Position numbers and translations under genes: made by a program | The notes under the pieces: generated by a model | What the model saw: only the letters and a program-made list of their open reading frames with translations | The model's database searches: none | Told to the model about the DNA's origin: nothing | NCBI GenBank assembly: GCA_015069135.1 | Contig: SVJE01000003.1 | Coordinates: 171,699 to 235,698, forward strand | Reading direction: 5' to 3' | Source of the DNA: Oscillospiraceae bacterium | GTDB lineage: Bacteria > Bacillota > Clostridia > UBA1212 > SIG427 | DNA length: 64,000 nucleotides | Part shown: positions 1 to 9,317 of the stretch, piece by piece | Position numbering within the stretch: position 1 is the stretch's first letter | Layout of the letters: each line of letters opens with the position of its first letter

Positions 1-1
1 T

Positions 2-106
2 GAAAATCCTTCCAGGGAAGAGATACAGAAATTAAATGATATGGTATTTTACAAGTGTCTTGAGCTTCAAAAAGAATTGGACACAAAAATTGCAGGAGAA
101 AAATAA
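2..106 (+). CDS. C-terminal end of an upstream gene (partial)
   Basis: The reading frame is open from the window edge and ends with TAA at 104-106, which overlaps the ATG of the next gene (TAATG). The 34 visible residues are charged and helical and end in CLELQKELDTKIAGEK. The pattern L-x-L-Q-x-E-L-D-x-x-I loosely resembles the end of small Spo0E-like aspartyl phosphatases (SQELD motif), but the fragment is too short to name. The stop/start overlap suggests translational coupling with the hydrolase downstream. Confidence 0.5.
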   Translation, partial: ENPSREEIQKLNDMVFYKCLELQKELDTKIAGEK

Positions 107-1056
107 TGGAAATACTCAACATAATTCTGATTATATTTATAGTGTCTTCAGCTCTTTTTGGTATTGCATCTTTTTTTATTACAGCATATGTTCTCTTTTC
201 GATTCATTTAAAACGTAGCAAACCGGAAAAATGGGGTAGAGAATGTTCTTCTGATGACCCGATTCAGGTTGCTATGTACAATGAAGGATTGGAGTGGGGA
301 GAGGAAAATGAAGCTTTTAAGAAAGATGTACATATTGTCAATGAAGGTATGAATCTTTATGGTGAGTACTTTGATTTTGGTTATGATAAGGCTGTTATTA
401 TGGTACCGGGGCGTACAGAAGGTCTCCGTTACGGATACTTTTTTGCATCTGTATATAAAGAAAAAGGCTATAATGTGCTTGCCATAGATCAGAGAGCTCA
501 CGGTAAAAGTGATGGTAAATATAACACAATCGGATTTGAAGAGCATAAAGATATTATTTCATGGGCGGAGTTTATACATGAGAAATTTTGTGTAAAATCC
601 ATTGTTCTCCATGGTATTTGTATTGGTGCATCCTGCAGTATGTTTGCTCTTGTTTCTGACAAATGTCCTTCGTATTTGATTGGCATGGTGGGAGAGGGTA
701 TTTATCCTGACTTTTGGGAAAGTTTTAAAAACCATATGATTGCTCTTAAAAAACCTGTAGAACCTTTTATTACTCTGGTTAATATGTGGATGAAACTTTT
801 TACCGGATATACAATGAAATTCGGACCTAAAAATGTTATAGATAAAATGGATAAAGCTCTTCTGATGATTCATGGCAAGGAGGATTTGTATTCTTTACCC
901 TGTGAGGCTGAAAAACTGTATGAAATGAGCATTGCAAAGCCTAAAAATATTGTATGGGTTGAAAAAGGGGCACATTCTCAGCTACGCCATGCTGATAAAG
1001 AAAAATATGATAATGCAGTAAGAATATTCCTGGATAAGATAGCCATAAAACAGTAA
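106..1056 (+). CDS. Alpha/beta hydrolase, membrane-anchored, Cys nucleophile
   Basis: A 316-residue protein with one N-terminal hydrophobic segment (about residues 4-30) followed by an alpha/beta-hydrolase domain of the serine-aminopeptidase/YqkD-like group. The oxyanion-side strand VIMVPGRTEG, the AIDQRAHGKSDG loop and the late GKEDLYSLP (acid) and GAHSQLR (His) segments are all present. The nucleophile elbow reads G-I-C-I-G-A, so Cys replaces the usual Ser of GxSxGA. Such a Cys is known in dienelactone hydrolases but is unusual in this group. AGGAG at 94-98 supports the ATG at 106. The substrate is unknown; a peripheral hydrolase anchored to the membrane is the most that can be inferred. 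Confidence 0.8.
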   Translation: MEILNIILIIFIVSSALFGIASFFITAYVLFSIHLKRSKPEKWGRECSSDDPIQVAMYNEGLEWGEENEAFKKDVHIVNEGMNLYGEYFDFGYDKAVIMVPGRTEGLRYGYFFASVYKEKGYNVLAIDQRAHGKSDGKYNTIGFEEHKDIISWAEFIHEKFCVKSIVLHGICIGASCSMFALVSDKCPSYLIGMVGEGIYPDFWESFKNHMIALKKPVEPFITLVNMWMKLFTGYTMKFGPKNVIDKMDKALLMIHGKEDLYSLPCEAEKLYEMSIAKPKNIVWVEKGAHSQLRHADKEKYDNAVRIFLDKIAIKQ

Positions 1057-1090
1057 CAAAATTTATAAAAAATATTCTTAAAAACATGTA

Positions 1091-1119
1091 TTGCATAGCA
1101 CGGAACACTGTGTTATAAT
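1091..1119 (+). promoter_or_regulatory. Sigma-A promoter of tRNA-Pro
   Basis: TTGCAT (1091-1096), a 17-bp spacer and TATAAT (1114-1119), ending 13 bp before the tRNA. The tRNA-Gln promoter uses the same two hexamers. Confidence 0.8.
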
Positions 1120-1132
1120 ACCACTTGCTGTC

Positions 1133-1210
1133 CGGGGTGTAGCTCAGTTTGGCTAGAGTGCTTGCTTGGGGTGCAAGAGGTCGCCTGTTCAAGTCAGGTC
1201 ACTCCGACCA
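1133..1210 (+). tRNA. tRNA-Pro (anticodon GGG)
   Basis: Cloverleaf with acceptor CGGGGTG paired to CACTCCG (one G-U), anticodon stem CTTGC/GCAAG and loop TTGGGGT, giving anticodon GGG. T loop TTCAAGT is present, and CCA is encoded at 1208-1210. Confidence 0.92.
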
Positions 1211-1250
1211 CATAAAAGTTCGTGTGGCCAAAGCCCGGAACTTTTATATG
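1211..1250 (+). terminator. Hairpin after tRNA-Pro
   Basis: Inverted repeat ATAAAAGTTC...GAACTTTTAT immediately after the tRNA. There is no clean T-run after the stem, so it may act in 3' processing or be only a weak terminator. Confidence 0.45.
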
Positions 1251-1262
1251 AAAATAATGCTC

Positions 1263-1291
1263 TTGCATTTTTTTTAGCTGTGTGATATAAT
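1263..1291 (+). promoter_or_regulatory. Sigma-A promoter of tRNA-Gln
   Basis: TTGCAT (1263-1268), a 17-bp spacer and TATAAT (1286-1291). The transcript would carry a leader of about 60 nt before the tRNA. Confidence 0.8.
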
Positions 1292-1359
1292 GACCGGCGT
1301 ACCTCAAAAGCGAGGGCATTTATATAATGCTGATTGCAGTAATGCAATCGCATAAGTGA

Positions 1360-1433
1360 AGCGGAATTGTGTAAAGGTAGCACGATTGACTCTGACTCAA
1401 TTTGTCTGGGTTCGAATCCTAGTTCCGCTGCCA
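1360..1433 (+). tRNA. tRNA-Gln (anticodon CTG)
   Basis: Acceptor AGCGGAA pairs with TTCCGCT, followed by discriminator G and encoded CCA. The anticodon stem is ATTGA/TCAAT with loop CTCTGAC, so the anticodon is CTG. A second Gln tRNA (TTG) lies at 36435-36509. Confidence 0.92.
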
Positions 1434-1435
1434 TA

Positions 1436-1467
1436 ACCGATCAGAGAGTAGTCTCTGGTCGGTTTTT
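1436..1467 (+). terminator. Rho-independent terminator after tRNA-Gln
   Basis: Stem ACCGATCAGAGA / TCTCTGGTCGGT with a short loop, followed by TTTTT. Confidence 0.85.
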
Positions 1468-1546
1468 CATTTAAAAAGTTTCTGTATGTTGTTATAATTT
1501 TTATTTCATGATAAAATTGTTAAAAATGATTTCGAGGTGGATATTA

Positions 1547-3853
1547 ATGTTAACATATCTGAAAAAATGTTTATTGATTCTTTTGGTGGTTATTTTATCA
1601 GTTCCTGTATGTTTTGTTGCTGTAGGTGCAGATACGCTTCCTTTCCAAGTAAGAGATCTTTCCAGATATATACTTGAAGATAGTTCTTATTTTTCCGGTG
1701 CAAAACCTAATTGGACGGTAGATAAGATGCTGACTGATTTTGTTTCAGGAGACTCATATGAAGTTTATAATGGAGAAAATCCGGTTAATTCTTCTTCTGA
1801 AACAGTTAAGACCGGATTAACATTAAAAAATGAAACCCGGGATTCTGTTTGTACAATTGTACTTAAAGGTGACCTTAACGGTGACGGAAGAATAAGTACT
1901 ATAGACTATATGAAAATTAAAACTTATATTTCCGGTAATAGCACATTAAGTGGTGCTTCTCTTAATGCTGCTGATTTTGATGGAAACGGTGAAATTAAAG
2001 CTTCTGACTATATGTTGGTTAAAGGTTATTTTACCGGAGAAGATGTTTACAAAAAAACTCCTGACATTGAGTTTTCTTATGTGAATTTTGAAAAACCTAA
2101 AAATATTATTTTAATGATTGGCGATGGTATGGGGCCTACTCATATAGAAGTTGCCAGAGAAAAAACAGGTGGTAATCTTAACGGTAAATTCTATTTGGAT
2201 TATTTACCTAATAACGGATATGAAAAAACTTATTCTTTAAATGGTCTCACTGATAGTGCTGCTGCAGGTACTGCTTTGGCTACAGGATATAAGACATTTA
2301 ACGGAGTTATAGGCTTAGATCGTAATGGTAATGAAATTCAAAATATTAGAGAGCTTTGTGCATCGTTGGGAATGAAAACAGGTGTTATTACTACTAAAAA
2401 TGGTAATGATGCAACACCTGCTGCTTTTTCTGCTCATTCCACCAGCCGTAGTAATTCAGCTGAAATTGCTATGGATCAGTTATTGGATTTACCTGATATT
2501 TTATTGGGTGCAACCGATAATGGTTATAGTACTGCAATGGGTGATGCTACAGTAAGTGCAAAATACAAGACATATGATGTGACCAGATGTTATAGCCACA
2601 GTGTTTTGTACAAGGCAAAAACAGAGAAAATTTTTGGTACTTTCACAGCTTTGCAGGAAGTTGACTTACCAAAGGTAACCGAAAAAGCATTAAGTCATCT
2701 TGAAACACAGGATACACAAGATAAAGGTTTCTTTATCATGATTGAAGGCGGTAAAATAGATAACTACAGCCACAACAATGATCTTGATGGAATGATTAAA
2801 GAGATGGATGAATTTGATGAAGCAATTGGTGTTGCTATGGATTATGTTTACAACAATCCTGATACAATTCTTATTGTAACTTCTGACCACGAAACAGGCG
2901 GTTTGCAGGCTGACGGAAGCTTTACTACAGGCGGACATACAAATGCAGATTGTCGTGTAATGGCTCTTGGTTATGGTACAGAGGTGTTTGATGGTAAAAT
3001 GGTTAATAACACAGACATACCGAAGTTTATTGCAAAGACATTAGGTATCAATAATTTTGGTGATCAGAATATAGGATATATGGAAACACCAACAGAGGTT
3101 ACTTATTATAGTTCAGATAACAGTTTGGTACATACTATTACCCGTCCGAGTGTGGATGTCAGAATATCTCAGGGAGGATATACTGATGGAAAGTACTATT
3201 ACCAGGCTTTCATTCAAAAAGATACTGCCAGCAATGAGGAAAATAATGTCGTTCAAATTGTTAAGTATGATATGGAAACCGGAAAAAAAGTTCTTACCAG
3301 TGAAAACTTAAAACTTAATCATGCAAATGATATAACCATGAACACAAAAACAAATCAACTTATTGTATGCAATAACAATCCTAACCGTACGAAGATTACT
3401 TTCTTAGATCCGGAAACTCTCACTATAACAGGAACAAAGGATATAGGAAGAAAGATATTCAGTATTGACTATAATGAAAGTAGGGATTGTTACGTTGTAG
3501 GAATTTCAGGTGGACAGACCTTTGCTGTTTTAGATAGCAATTTCAATAAGATAGCAGGACCTTATGAACCAACATTTATGTCAGAAGGATGTACCACACA
3601 AGGTGTAGGCTGTGATGATAACTATATTTATTTTGTTTTCTATTCTCCGAATGTTGTTACGGTTTATGACTGGAATGGTAAATTTGTACGCCTAATAACC
3701 CTTGATGATATTGACCCTGCAGCAATGGAGCCAGAGAATATCAGCAGTGTTGACGGTGAACTTTATGTAGGCTGTGGTTTGGGTGCGGGCTTACAGGTTT
3801 ACAATGTAACCAATATAACAAAAAAGACAATTGAAGTTTACTTGCCGAAATAA
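1547..3853 (+). CDS. Secreted alkaline phosphatase with internal dockerin module
   Basis: Start is set at ATG 1547 because GAGGTGG lies at 1534-1540 and the protein then begins with a normal signal peptide (residues 1-28). Upstream in-frame ATGs would add 13 residues. Residues about 50-107 are the X module seen in other dockerin proteins here. Residues about 108-168 hold two calcium-loop repeats (GDLNGDGR..., ADFDGNGE...), each followed by DYM. Residues about 183-505 are an alkaline phosphatase domain: the metal motif MIGDGMGPTH, catalytic Ser237 in TDSAAAGTALATG, and later His/Asp motifs (SDHETGG, GGHT). Residues about 510-768 look beta-rich and may form a propeller. It is expected to release phosphate from extracellular monoesters. 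A dockerin between signal peptide and phosphatase suggests docking to a partner, but no cohesin is in the window. Confidence 0.88.
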   Translation: MLTYLKKCLLILLVVILSVPVCFVAVGADTLPFQVRDLSRYILEDSSYFSGAKPNWTVDKMLTDFVSGDSYEVYNGENPVNSSSETVKTGLTLKNETRDSVCTIVLKGDLNGDGRISTIDYMKIKTYISGNSTLSGASLNAADFDGNGEIKASDYMLVKGYFTGEDVYKKTPDIEFSYVNFEKPKNIILMIGDGMGPTHIEVAREKTGGNLNGKFYLDYLPNNGYEKTYSLNGLTDSAAAGTALATGYKTFNGVIGLDRNGNEIQNIRELCASLGMKTGVITTKNGNDATPAAFSAHSTSRSNSAEIAMDQLLDLPDILLGATDNGYSTAMGDATVSAKYKTYDVTRCYSHSVLYKAKTEKIFGTFTALQEVDLPKVTEKALSHLETQDTQDKGFFIMIEGGKIDNYSHNNDLDGMIKEMDEFDEAIGVAMDYVYNNPDTILIVTSDHETGGLQADGSFTTGGHTNADCRVMALGYGTEVFDGKMVNNTDIPKFIAKTLGINNFGDQNIGYMETPTEVTYYSSDNSLVHTITRPSVDVRISQGGYTDGKYYYQAFIQKDTASNEENNVVQIVKYDMETGKKVLTSENLKLNHANDITMNTKTNQLIVCNNNPNRTKITFLDPETLTITGTKDIGRKIFSIDYNESRDCYVVGISGGQTFAVLDSNFNKIAGPYEPTFMSEGCTTQGVGCDDNYIYFVFYSPNVVTVYDWNGKFVRLITLDDIDPAAMEPENISSVDGELYVGCGLGAGLQVYNVTNITKKTIEVYLPK

Positions 3854-3867
3854 GATATAATTACATT

Positions 3868-3896
3868 GGCCGTCTTTTGGGCGGCCTTTATTTTTT
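3868..3896 (+). terminator. Terminator of the phosphatase gene
   Basis: GGCCG/CGGCC-based stem followed by a T-rich tract (TTTATTTTTT). Confidence 0.85.
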
Positions 3897-3898
3897 AC

Positions 3899-3927
3899 TT
3901 GTGAAAAAGTTACAGATGTTGTATCAT
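3899..3927 (+). promoter_or_regulatory. Promoter of engB-lysA
   Basis: TTGTGA (3899-3904), a 17-bp spacer and TATCAT (3922-3927), just after the preceding terminator and 33 bp before engB. Confidence 0.55.
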
Positions 3928-3960
3928 TAAAAGGATTTATTTTTTAAGTAAGAGGTACAG

Positions 3961-4578
3961 ATGAAAGTTAAAAATCCTAAATTTGTTATATCTGCGGTTT
4001 CTGAAAAACAGTATCCTGAAAGTGACCTTTTAGAGGTGGCTTTTGCAGGTCGTTCCAATGTAGGTAAATCTTCTTTACTTAATTCATTGGTGGGAAGAAA
4101 GAATCTGGCATATAAAGGAAACACCCAGGGTAAGACAAGACAGATAAACTTCTACAATATAGATGACGAAATACACTTTGTGGACTTACCGGGTTACGGC
4201 TATGCGGCAGTATCTAAAGGCGAGAAAAATCTTTGGGCAAAAGTTGTAGAAGGATACTTAAATGTAAGACCTCAGCTTTATTTAGTGATTATGTTGGTGG
4301 ATATTCGACATAAACCATCTAAAGATGATATTCAGATGTATACCTGGATTAAGAAGTGCGGTGTTAACCACATTATAGCAGTTACTAAATCGGATAAAAT
4401 TGGTAAGACTCAGGTACCGGCACAGATAAAGATGATAAGAGAAACCTTGGAAGCAGGGCCTGAAGTAGATATAATTCCTGTGTCATCACTTAATAAAAAA
4501 GGTGTAGACAAGTTGTGGGAGGCTATTGATAGTTATATAGTTGAAGATGATGAGGAAACAGAGGGAGATAAAGAGTAA
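3961..4578 (+). CDS. engB: Ribosome biogenesis GTPase EngB (YsxC)
   Basis: A 205-residue GTPase needed for maturation of the large ribosomal subunit. Motifs are complete: G1 GRSNVGKSS (about residues 30-38), the switch I region GKTRQINFY, G3 VDLPGYGYA, G4 TKSDK and G5 SSL. Length is normal for the family. The TAA stop overlaps the ATG of lysA, so the two are cotranscribed and probably coupled. The acidic C-terminal tail (EDDEETEGDKE) is ordinary. Confidence 0.96.
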   Translation: MKVKNPKFVISAVSEKQYPESDLLEVAFAGRSNVGKSSLLNSLVGRKNLAYKGNTQGKTRQINFYNIDDEIHFVDLPGYGYAAVSKGEKNLWAKVVEGYLNVRPQLYLVIMLVDIRHKPSKDDIQMYTWIKKCGVNHIIAVTKSDKIGKTQVPAQIKMIRETLEAGPEVDIIPVSSLNKKGVDKLWEAIDSYIVEDDEETEGDKE

Positions 4579-5849
4579 TGAAAAAATTGTTTTTTAATAA
4601 AGAACAAGCAGAGGTCATGGCTAAGGAATATGGCACTCCGTATTATGTATATGATGAAAAGGGTATGGTGGAAGGCATCAGACGTCTTCAAAAGGCTTTT
4701 TCATGGAATAAGGGATACAAGGAGTATTATGCTATTAAAGCCTGTGCCAATCCTCACCTTATAAAAATAATGATGGATGAAGGCTGTGGCGTGGACTGCT
4801 CTTCATATACAGAGCTTATGATAGCTGAGGCATTAGGTGCAAAAGGTGAGAATATAATGTTTTCTTCAAATGCAACTCCTGCTGAGGACTTTGTGTATGC
4901 AAGAGAGCTTGACTCTCTAATTAACCTGGACGATATTACTCACATTGAATTTCTTGAAGCTAATGGCGGCCTTCCTGAAACAGTGTGCTTAAGATATAAT
5001 CCCGGTGGAGACTTTAAAGTGGGTAACGCTATAATGGGCAACCCGGGAGAGGCAAAGTACGGAATGACACGAGTCCAGCTTACAGAAGCCGTTAAAAAGT
5101 TAATGGCTAAAGGGGTAAAATACTTTGGTCTCCACGCATTTCTTGCCAGCAATATGATTGAAAACGGTTATTACGCAAGTTTGGCTGCTATTCTTTTTGA
5201 AACAGTGGTTGAAGTAAATAAAGAAACAGGCGCAAAGTTTACATTTGTTAACTTGTCAGGTGGTATAGGTATACCTTACAGACCGGAAGAAAAACCTGTG
5301 GATTTAGAAGTAGTAGGTCAGGGTGTTAAAGAAGCTTATGAAAGAATAATTACACCATCAGCTTTAGGTGATGTGGCCATTAAGACAGAGCTTGGAAGAT
5401 ATATCACAGGTCCTCATGGTGTGCTTGTCTCAAGAGCCGTCCACAGAAAAGACACATACCGTCATTACATCGGTTTAGATGCCTGTGCAGCTAACCTTAT
5501 GAGACCTGCTATGTATGGTGCTTATCATCATATAACGGTTCTTGGCAAAGAAGATGCACCTTGCGACCATGTATATGATATTACCGGAGGCTTGTGTGAA
5601 AATAACGATAAGTTTGCCATAGACAGAAGTATGCCTGAAATTGAAATGGGTGATTTACTTGCAATACACGATGCAGGTGCTCACGGCTTTTCAATGGGTT
5701 ATAACTACAACGGTAAACTTCACAGCTGTGAAATACTTCTTAAGGAAGATGGTAGCACTAAGCTTATAAGACGTGCTGAGCAACCAAAGGACTATTTTGC
5801 TACATTTGATTTTGATGACACAATGACAGAAGTAATCAAAAAACGATAA
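4578..5849 (+). CDS. lysA: Diaminopimelate decarboxylase
   Basis: A 423-residue fold-III PLP decarboxylase converting meso-diaminopimelate to L-lysine and CO2, the last step of lysine synthesis. The PLP lysine is K54 in YYAIKACANPH. The glycine-rich phosphate loop LSGGIGIPY and the C-terminal Cys motif GGLCENNDKFA, with a following aromatic segment (GYNYNG), are present. The ATG overlaps the engB stop codon. It is the only lysine-biosynthesis gene in view. The lysine riboswitch at 36.9 kb controls a transporter, not this gene; no L-box is seen upstream of engB-lysA. Confidence 0.94.
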   Translation: MKKLFFNKEQAEVMAKEYGTPYYVYDEKGMVEGIRRLQKAFSWNKGYKEYYAIKACANPHLIKIMMDEGCGVDCSSYTELMIAEALGAKGENIMFSSNATPAEDFVYARELDSLINLDDITHIEFLEANGGLPETVCLRYNPGGDFKVGNAIMGNPGEAKYGMTRVQLTEAVKKLMAKGVKYFGLHAFLASNMIENGYYASLAAILFETVVEVNKETGAKFTFVNLSGGIGIPYRPEEKPVDLEVVGQGVKEAYERIITPSALGDVAIKTELGRYITGPHGVLVSRAVHRKDTYRHYIGLDACAANLMRPAMYGAYHHITVLGKEDAPCDHVYDITGGLCENNDKFAIDRSMPEIEMGDLLAIHDAGAHGFSMGYNYNGKLHSCEILLKEDGSTKLIRRAEQPKDYFATFDFDDTMTEVIKKR

Positions 5850-5850
5850 A

Positions 5851-5879
5851 TTGACAAAAGCAATAGTAACTATTAAAAT
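5851..5879 (+). promoter_or_regulatory. Promoter of valS
   Basis: TTGACA (5851-5856), 17-bp spacer and TAAAAT (5874-5879), near consensus. Only about 35 nt of leader remain before the start codon, so there is no room for a T-box. Confidence 0.8.
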
Positions 5880-5918
5880 AAATTTTTGTATTATCAGAAT
5901 AATCAGGAGAAAGATAAA

Positions 5919-8570
5919 ATGAAATCAGCAGATAATATGGCCAAGAATTTTGCGCCACAGGAAATTGAAGACAGAATATATGCGGATTGGCAGGAAAAAG
6001 GATATTTCAAAGGTGTAATTGACCCTGAAAAGAAACCTTTTACCATTGTTATTCCGCCACCAAATATTACAGGTCAGCTTCACATGGGACATGCTATGGA
6101 TAACACCATGCAGGATATTATTATCCGTTTCAAGAGAATGCAGGGTTATGCTGCATTATGGCTTCCCGGTACTGACCATGCCAGCATTGCAACAGAAGCT
6201 AAGATTGTAGATGCTATGGCAAAAGAAGGTCTTACAAAAGAAGACCTGGGAAGAGAAAAGTTCTTAGAAAGAGCATGGGAGTGGAAAGAGCAGTACGGCG
6301 GAAGAATCGTACAGCAGCTTAAGAAATTAGGTAGTTCCTGTGACTGGGACAGAGAAAGATTTACAATGGACGAAGGTCTTTCTGAGGCTGTTTTAGAAGT
6401 ATTTGTAAGACTTTATGAGAAGGGTCTTATATACAAAGGTGAAAGAATTACCAACTGGTGTCCTCATTGTAATACCTCTATTTCTGATATTGAGGTAGAG
6501 TACGAAGAACAGGACGGTGCATTCTGGTACATTAACTATCCTTTGGCAGACGGTACGGGTAACCTTATGATTGCAACCACAAGACCTGAAACTTTGTTAG
6601 GTGATGTAGCTGTAGCTGTAAACCCTGAGGATGAAAAGTACAAAGACCTTATCGGTAAAATGCTTATTTTACCATTGGTAAACAAAGAGATTCCTATTAT
6701 CGCTGATGACTATGTTGAACTTGGCTTCGGTACAGGCGCTGTTAAAATTACACCTGCCCACGATCCTAATGACTTTGAGGTTGGTAAGAGACATAATTTG
6801 CCTGTTATTGCAATTATGGACAGCCGTGGCGTTATTAACGAAAACGGCGGAAAATACCAGGGTATGGATCGTTATGAGGCTAGAAAGGCTATTGTAGCTG
6901 ATCTTGAAGCCGGTGGATACCTTGTTAAGACAGAACCATACAAACACAATGTAGGTACTTGTCAGAGATGTCATACAACTGTTGAACCATTTATTTCAAA
7001 TCAGTGGTATGTAAAAATGAAACCTTTAGCTGAGCCTGCGCTTAAGGCTGTTAGAGAGGGTCAGACTAAATTTGTACCTGAAAGATTCTCTAAGATTTAC
7101 TTTAACTGGATGGAGAACATTCAGGATTGGTGTATTTCAAGACAGCTTTGGTGGGGTCACAGAATTCCTGCTTATTATTGTCAGGAATGTGGTCATATTG
7201 AAGTTGCTAAAGAGGCAGTTACTGTATGTCCTAAGTGTGGCAGTACAAGAATGGAGCAGGATTCTGACACTTTGGATACATGGTTCTCAAGTGCTTTGTG
7301 GCCATTTTCAACACTTGGTTGGCCTGAAAAGACTCCTGATTTGGAATACTTCTATCCGACAAATGTGTTGGTAACAGGTTACGATATTATTTTCTTCTGG
7401 GTGGCCAGAATGATATTCTCCGCTTTGGAGCAGATGGGTGAGGTTCCTTTTGAACATGTACTTATCCATGGTCTTGTAAGAGACTCTCAGGGTCGAAAGA
7501 TGTCTAAGTCTTTAGGTAATGGTATTGACCCGTTAGAGGTTATTAAGGAGTATGGTACTGACGCATTAAGATTTGCCCTTATTAACGGTAACTCACCTGG
7601 AAATGATCAGAGATTCTTACCTGAGAAGTGCGAATATGCAAGAAACTTTGCCAATAAAGTATGGAATGCAACCCGTTTTGTACTTATGAACTTTGATGAA
7701 AATCCAGACTTTAGCAAGGTGGATCCTTCTAAGTTTACTATTGCAGATAAGTGGATTCTTTCCGGTGCTAACAAAGTAGTCAAAGAAGTTACAGAGAACC
7801 TTGATAAATACGAACTTGGTGTAGCACTTGCTAAAGTTCTTGACTTTATCTGGGATTGCTACTGTGACTGGTATATTGAACTTGTTAAACCGAGACTTTT
7901 TGACGCTGAAAATGACAGCCGTTTAGAAGCTCAGTATGTACTTAACGAAGTGTTGGTAAAATGCTTAAAGTTATTGCACCCATTCATGCCATTCCTTACA
8001 GAGGAACTTTATCAGAACCTTTACAAGGATGCAGACAGCATTATGATTTCCAAGTGGCCTGAATTTGATGCTGCTATGGATTATGATGCAGAAGAGTCTG
8101 AAATGAATATAATTATTGAAGCTATCAGAAGCGTAAGAGCAGTTCGTACAGAAATGGATGTTCCGGCTTCAAGAAAAGCTCAGATTATTGTAGTAACAGA
8201 CAAAGCTCACAGCCACGTATTCAATGAAGCATCTGCATACTTTGTAAGACTTGCTTCTGCTAGTAGCGTGAAGGTACAGCTTGATGAATCAGGTATTCCT
8301 GAGGATGCGGCCGCAGCAGCTGTAAGTGTTGCTAAGCTGTTTATGCCACTGGATGATTTGATTGATTACGAGAAGGAAATTGCCCGTCTTGAGAAAGAAA
8401 AAGAAACTTTGATCAAGGAGTTGGCTCGTGTAAACGGCAAGCTTTCTAATCAGGGCTTCGTTGCAAAGGCTCCGGCTTCAGTTATTGAAGAAGAGAGAGC
8501 AAAGCAGGCAAAATACCAGTCCATGTATGACAGTGTAATTGCAAGACTTGAACAGATGAAAAATAAATAA
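5919..8570 (+). CDS. valS: Valyl-tRNA synthetase
   Basis: An 883-residue class I synthetase charging tRNA-Val. Start is ATG 5919, supported by AGGAGA at 5905-5910; an in-frame TTG 33 nt upstream lies ahead of the ribosome binding site and is unlikely. The HIGH box is [16 protein letters not shown] and the KMSKS box is [11 protein letters not shown]. The CP1 editing domain follows the HIGH box ([11 protein letters not shown]). A zinc ribbon ([10 protein letters not shown]...CPKCGS) precedes KMSKS. The C-terminal arm is a coiled coil (about the last 65 residues), as is typical of ValS. Confidence 0.96.
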   Translation: MKSADNMAKNFAPQEIEDRIYADWQEKGYFKGVIDPEKKPFTIVIPPPNITGQLHMGHAMDNTMQDIIIRFKRMQGYAALWLPGTDHASIATEAKIVDAMAKEGLTKEDLGREKFLERAWEWKEQYGGRIVQQLKKLGSSCDWDRERFTMDEGLSEAVLEVFVRLYEKGLIYKGERITNWCPHCNTSISDIEVEYEEQDGAFWYINYPLADGTGNLMIATTRPETLLGDVAVAVNPEDEKYKDLIGKMLILPLVNKEIPIIADDYVELGFGTGAVKITPAHDPNDFEVGKRHNLPVIAIMDSRGVINENGGKYQGMDRYEARKAIVADLEAGGYLVKTEPYKHNVGTCQRCHTTVEPFISNQWYVKMKPLAEPALKAVREGQTKFVPERFSKIYFNWMENIQDWCISRQLWWGHRIPAYYCQECGHIEVAKEAVTVCPKCGSTRMEQDSDTLDTWFSSALWPFSTLGWPEKTPDLEYFYPTNVLVTGYDIIFFWVARMIFSALEQMGEVPFEHVLIHGLVRDSQGRKMSKSLGNGIDPLEVIKEYGTDALRFALINGNSPGNDQRFLPEKCEYARNFANKVWNATRFVLMNFDENPDFSKVDPSKFTIADKWILSGANKVVKEVTENLDKYELGVALAKVLDFIWDCYCDWYIELVKPRLFDAENDSRLEAQYVLNEVLVKCLKLLHPFMPFLTEELYQNLYKDADSIMISKWPEFDAAMDYDAEESEMNIIIEAIRSVRAVRTEMDVPASRKAQIIVVTDKAHSHVFNEASAYFVRLASASSVKVQLDESGIPEDAAAAAVSVAKLFMPLDDLIDYEKEIARLEKEKETLIKELARVNGKLSNQGFVAKAPASVIEEERAKQAKYQSMYDSVIARLEQMKNK

Positions 8571-8590
8571 TATTTTACCGTAATTATTTG

Positions 8591-8628
8591 GCGGGGGACT
8601 TTTTTAGGAAAGGTTCCTCGCTTTTTTT
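8591..8628 (+). terminator. Terminator of valS
   Basis: Stem GCGGGG/CCTCGC (one G-U pair) with T7 directly after. Confidence 0.8.
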
Positions 8629-8692
8629 GTATGTGTTTCATAGATTGGTGGTATATTGTTAGTTGTATAATATTTTACAGAGGTATCTATGT

Positions 8693-9304
8693 ATGAAGAA
8701 AGTTGAGTATGGAATTAAGGCTGTTACAGTGCTTTGTTTTTTTGGGGCAGTAGTTTATGCAGTGATAAATGGTGATTTTATGATGGCCGGGAAATGTGCT
8801 TTAGGTGCTTTGTTTTCCTTTTTACCGGATATAATATACGCTCTTAGCAAGAAACGTATTTCTTCTGTTATATGTGTACTTTTTTATTTGTTTTTATTAG
8901 GTGCTATATTTGCCACGGAAGTTTTTGGATTTTACAGCCTGATTCCTCATTGGGACACATTACTTCATGGTTTTTCAGGTGCAGTGCTTGCTGCGTTTGG
9001 TTTTGCTTTGGTGGATTTACTGAACAAGCCCGGAACTGGGAATGCTTTAAATCCGTTTTTTGTAGCACTGTTTGCTTTTTCTTTTGCTTTGGGAATAGGG
9101 GCTCTGTGGGAAATCTATGAATATTCATTTGACTGTATTTTAGGAATGAATATGCAAAGGTTTTTAACTTCTGATGGCGTGGTGCTTTCAGGGCAGGAAG
9201 CACTTTATGATACAATGAAAGATATAATCGTAGATTGTATAGCAGCGCTGACAGCTGCTTTTGTAGGTGGAACATGGTTTAAAATCAGAAAAAAGAGTGC
9301 GTAA
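8693..9304 (+). CDS. Multi-pass membrane protein, DUF2238/YjdF-like
   Basis: A 203-residue integral membrane protein with about six hydrophobic segments. Start is ATG 8693, preceded by AGAGGT at 8679-8684; a TATAAT-like -10 lies at 8666-8671. The motif pair W-D-x-x-L-H-G-F-S-G (middle) and A-L-W-E-I-Y-E-Y (later helix), with conserved Asp, His and Glu, matches my recollection of the DUF2238 (YjdF) family. Its function is not established. It is a single-gene unit between valS and the hairpin repeats. Confidence 0.65.
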   Translation: MKKVEYGIKAVTVLCFFGAVVYAVINGDFMMAGKCALGALFSFLPDIIYALSKKRISSVICVLFYLFLLGAIFATEVFGFYSLIPHWDTLLHGFSGAVLAAFGFALVDLLNKPGTGNALNPFFVALFAFSFALGIGALWEIYEYSFDCILGMNMQRFLTSDGVVLSGQEALYDTMKDIIVDCIAALTAAFVGGTWFKIRKKSA

Positions 9305-9317
9305 GGAGAGTTTTGCA

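Noticed and set aside
941..1434. Minus-strand ORFs over the tRNA-Pro and tRNA-Gln genes
   Set aside because: They read through tRNA sequence on the opposite strand and have no start signals.
5851..5918. T-box riboswitch before valS
   Set aside because: The promoter leaves only about 35 nt of leader and no T-box sequence or terminator is seen; the same holds for aspS.
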